In this document: piece by piece, positions 4,657-5,399 of the stretch
How positions within the stretch are numbered: the stretch's first letter is position 1
Layout: the number at the start of each line of letters is the position of its first letter
Assembly (NCBI GenBank): GCA_028698405.1
Contig: JAQVDF010000166.1
Coordinates: 1 to 5,399 of the forward strand
Source: Phenylobacterium sp.
Lineage (GTDB): Bacteria > Pseudomonadota > Alphaproteobacteria > Caulobacterales > Caulobacteraceae
Reading direction: 5' to 3'
Length of the DNA: 5,399 nt
Position numbers and translations under genes: made by a program
The notes under the pieces: generated by a model
The model's input: the letters and a program-made list of their open reading frames with translations, nothing else
The model's database searches: none
What the model was told of the DNA's origin: nothing

Positions 4657-5399
4657 AACGGCCGATCGGTCGCCCTAGGCGCTTCGCCAAGTTCGAGGAA
4701 TTCGAGGCGTCGCTGCCCGACCTTATGAGCAAGCGGCCAGCTTACTGTGACGGCATCGGCATCTTCAAAGGCGCGACCAGCGCCACTGTCTGGGTCAAGG
4801 TCAGGTTTCCGCGTGGTGGGGCGTACCGGGGCCGTTCAATCGCGGCCGGCGGATCGGTCGAGCACAAGCTAGGCAAGAGGGCGTCATGGGATTGGCCCCA
4901 ATTGGTTGCGGAGCGCGACCGCCTTCAAGGCCTTGCCGACCGCGGGGAGCCGTTGGAGGACGTGGAGGTCGAAACCTTCGCCAAATACGCCTCAGCTTGG
5001 CTTGAGCGGAAGAAGCCCACTCTCAAAGGCTACGGCGTCACCAAAGGCCATGTGGTCTCGGCGCTCAATCCGACCTTCGGCAAAAAGGCTCTAGACGCCA
5101 TCACCGTGCCGGACGTGAACCGCTGGATCGGAAAGCAGCGCTTCAAACTGAAGCCGGGGACGGTTCAGCGGCAGCTCGCGACCTTCAATGCGATCATCAA
5201 CGATGCCGTCCGCAGCGGGGTCATTGAGCGGAATCCAAGCGAACGAGCCGACCGGATCAGGGGGATTGAGCCGAGGCAGCGCTTCGTCACCGAAGAGGAA
5301 TGGCAGGAGATCCTGAAGGCGGCCGACAAGATCGAGCTGGAGCAGGAGGCGAACAAGGAGCGCCGTCCCCAGCAGATTAGGGGATGGCTGCGCCACTAC
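4653..5399 (+). CDS. Tyrosine recombinase/integrase, N-terminal 249 residues, cut by the window edge
   Basis: Site-specific recombinase expected to insert and excise the element at tRNA-Gly. The open frame from GTG to the last base has no stop. Residues 1-30 are basic (RPIGRPRRFAKF). About 35-105 form a beta-rich N-terminal region (GIFKGATSATVWVKVRFPRG, then WDWPQLVAERDRLQGLADRGEPL), likely the arm-binding part and linker. About 107-195 match a core-binding (SAM-like) domain: FAKYASAWLERKKPTLKGY, LDAITVPDVNRWIG, and GTVQRQLATFNAIINDAVRSGVIERNP, which is very typical of phage-type integrases. The catalytic domain begins at about 210 with RFVTEEEWQEIL. The catalytic Arg/Lys/His/Arg/His/Tyr residues all lie beyond the edge, so activity cannot be judged. 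Usual length is about 350-430 residues. Codon use is more relaxed than in the genes to the left (more A/T-ending codons such as CTT, AAA, TCA, GGT), in line with horizontal origin. Confidence 0.88.
   Translation, partial: MKRPIGRPRRFAKFEEFEASLPDLMSKRPAYCDGIGIFKGATSATVWVKVRFPRGGAYRGRSIAAGGSVEHKLGKRASWDWPQLVAERDRLQGLADRGEPLEDVEVETFAKYASAWLERKKPTLKGYGVTKGHVVSALNPTFGKKALDAITVPDVNRWIGKQRFKLKPGTVQRQLATFNAIINDAVRSGVIERNPSERADRIRGIEPRQRFVTEEEWQEILKAADKIELEQEANKERRPQQIRGWLRHY

Larger units (their letters stand above)
4356..5399. mobile_element. Left end of an integrative element (genomic island or prophage) at tRNA-Gly(GCC)
   Basis: A partial tRNA-Gly copy, a repeat-rich leader and a tyrosine integrase gene follow one another, and the integrase gene continues past the right edge. 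The 5' half of the tRNA should lie to the right of the fragment but is replaced by element DNA. This means the chromosome is on the left, and the element plus the restored tRNA lie to the right, outside the window. The cargo is unseen, so the kind of element cannot be named. The left border is taken as the tRNA CCA end; the true crossover point lies somewhere within 4356-4405. Confidence 0.7.

Noticed and set aside
4499..4732. 77-codon minus-strand frame over the integrase leader
   Set aside because: It overlaps the repeat array and the start of the integrase on the other strand; no motif, and no convincing SD was seen.
4906..5396. Small frames on both strands inside the integrase
   Set aside because: Shadows of the integrase frame, which has recognisable core-binding domain sequence throughout.

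Overview
The window is high-GC DNA with the strong G/C third-position preference of alphaproteobacteria. The gene set (EmrAB-type efflux pair, UbiH-family flavin hydroxylase, chemoreceptor tail ending in a WEEF-type pentapeptide) would suit a Caulobacter/Phenylobacterium-like organism. That assignment is an inference from style and content, not from a database search.

Left part (1-3656), ordinary chromosome. On the minus strand, a membrane-fusion protein of the EmrA/HlyD type (890-2002) is followed 8 nt later by a DHA2-family (EmrB-like) drug:proton antiporter that runs off the left edge (1-881). Together they look like a two-gene tripartite efflux operon reading leftwards from a candidate promoter at 2035-2062. 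Divergent to it, on the plus strand, is a complete UbiH/UbiF/VisC/COQ6-family FAD monooxygenase (2145-3392), probably a ubiquinone ring hydroxylase. Its stop lies 3 nt from the stop of a small convergent minus-strand gene of unknown function, which starts with TTG behind a good Shine-Dalgarno (3396-3656).

Middle part (3657-4355), decayed chromosome. After about 180 nt without a convincing gene, but with a perfect 8-bp hairpin, there is a stretch whose coding signal changes frame. It holds what looks like the last piece of a methyl-accepting chemotaxis protein (a DITNSAQEQAT motif, a short linker and a terminal GWEEF). Immediately after it, with an SD inside the remnant, is a 67-codon ORF whose first ~25 residues resemble the start of CheW but which continues into a short hydrophobic segment. 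I read this as the scar of an mcp-cheW locus.

Right part (4356-5399), end of a mobile element. The 3' half of a tRNA-Gly(GCC) gene, anticodon arm to CCA, lies on the minus strand with no 5' half, as expected of a duplicated attachment site. It is followed by about 250 nt of leader rich in short direct and inverted repeats (tandem TGCCGTTAY, and a cluster of CCCCACT-type boxes around a candidate promoter), then by the N-terminal 249 residues of a tyrosine integrase reading out of the window. The geometry predicts that the element extends rightwards and that an intact tRNA-Gly lies at its far end.

I found no clearly new system. The best leads are the attachment site with its integrase-linked repeat array, and the mcp-cheW scar next to it.
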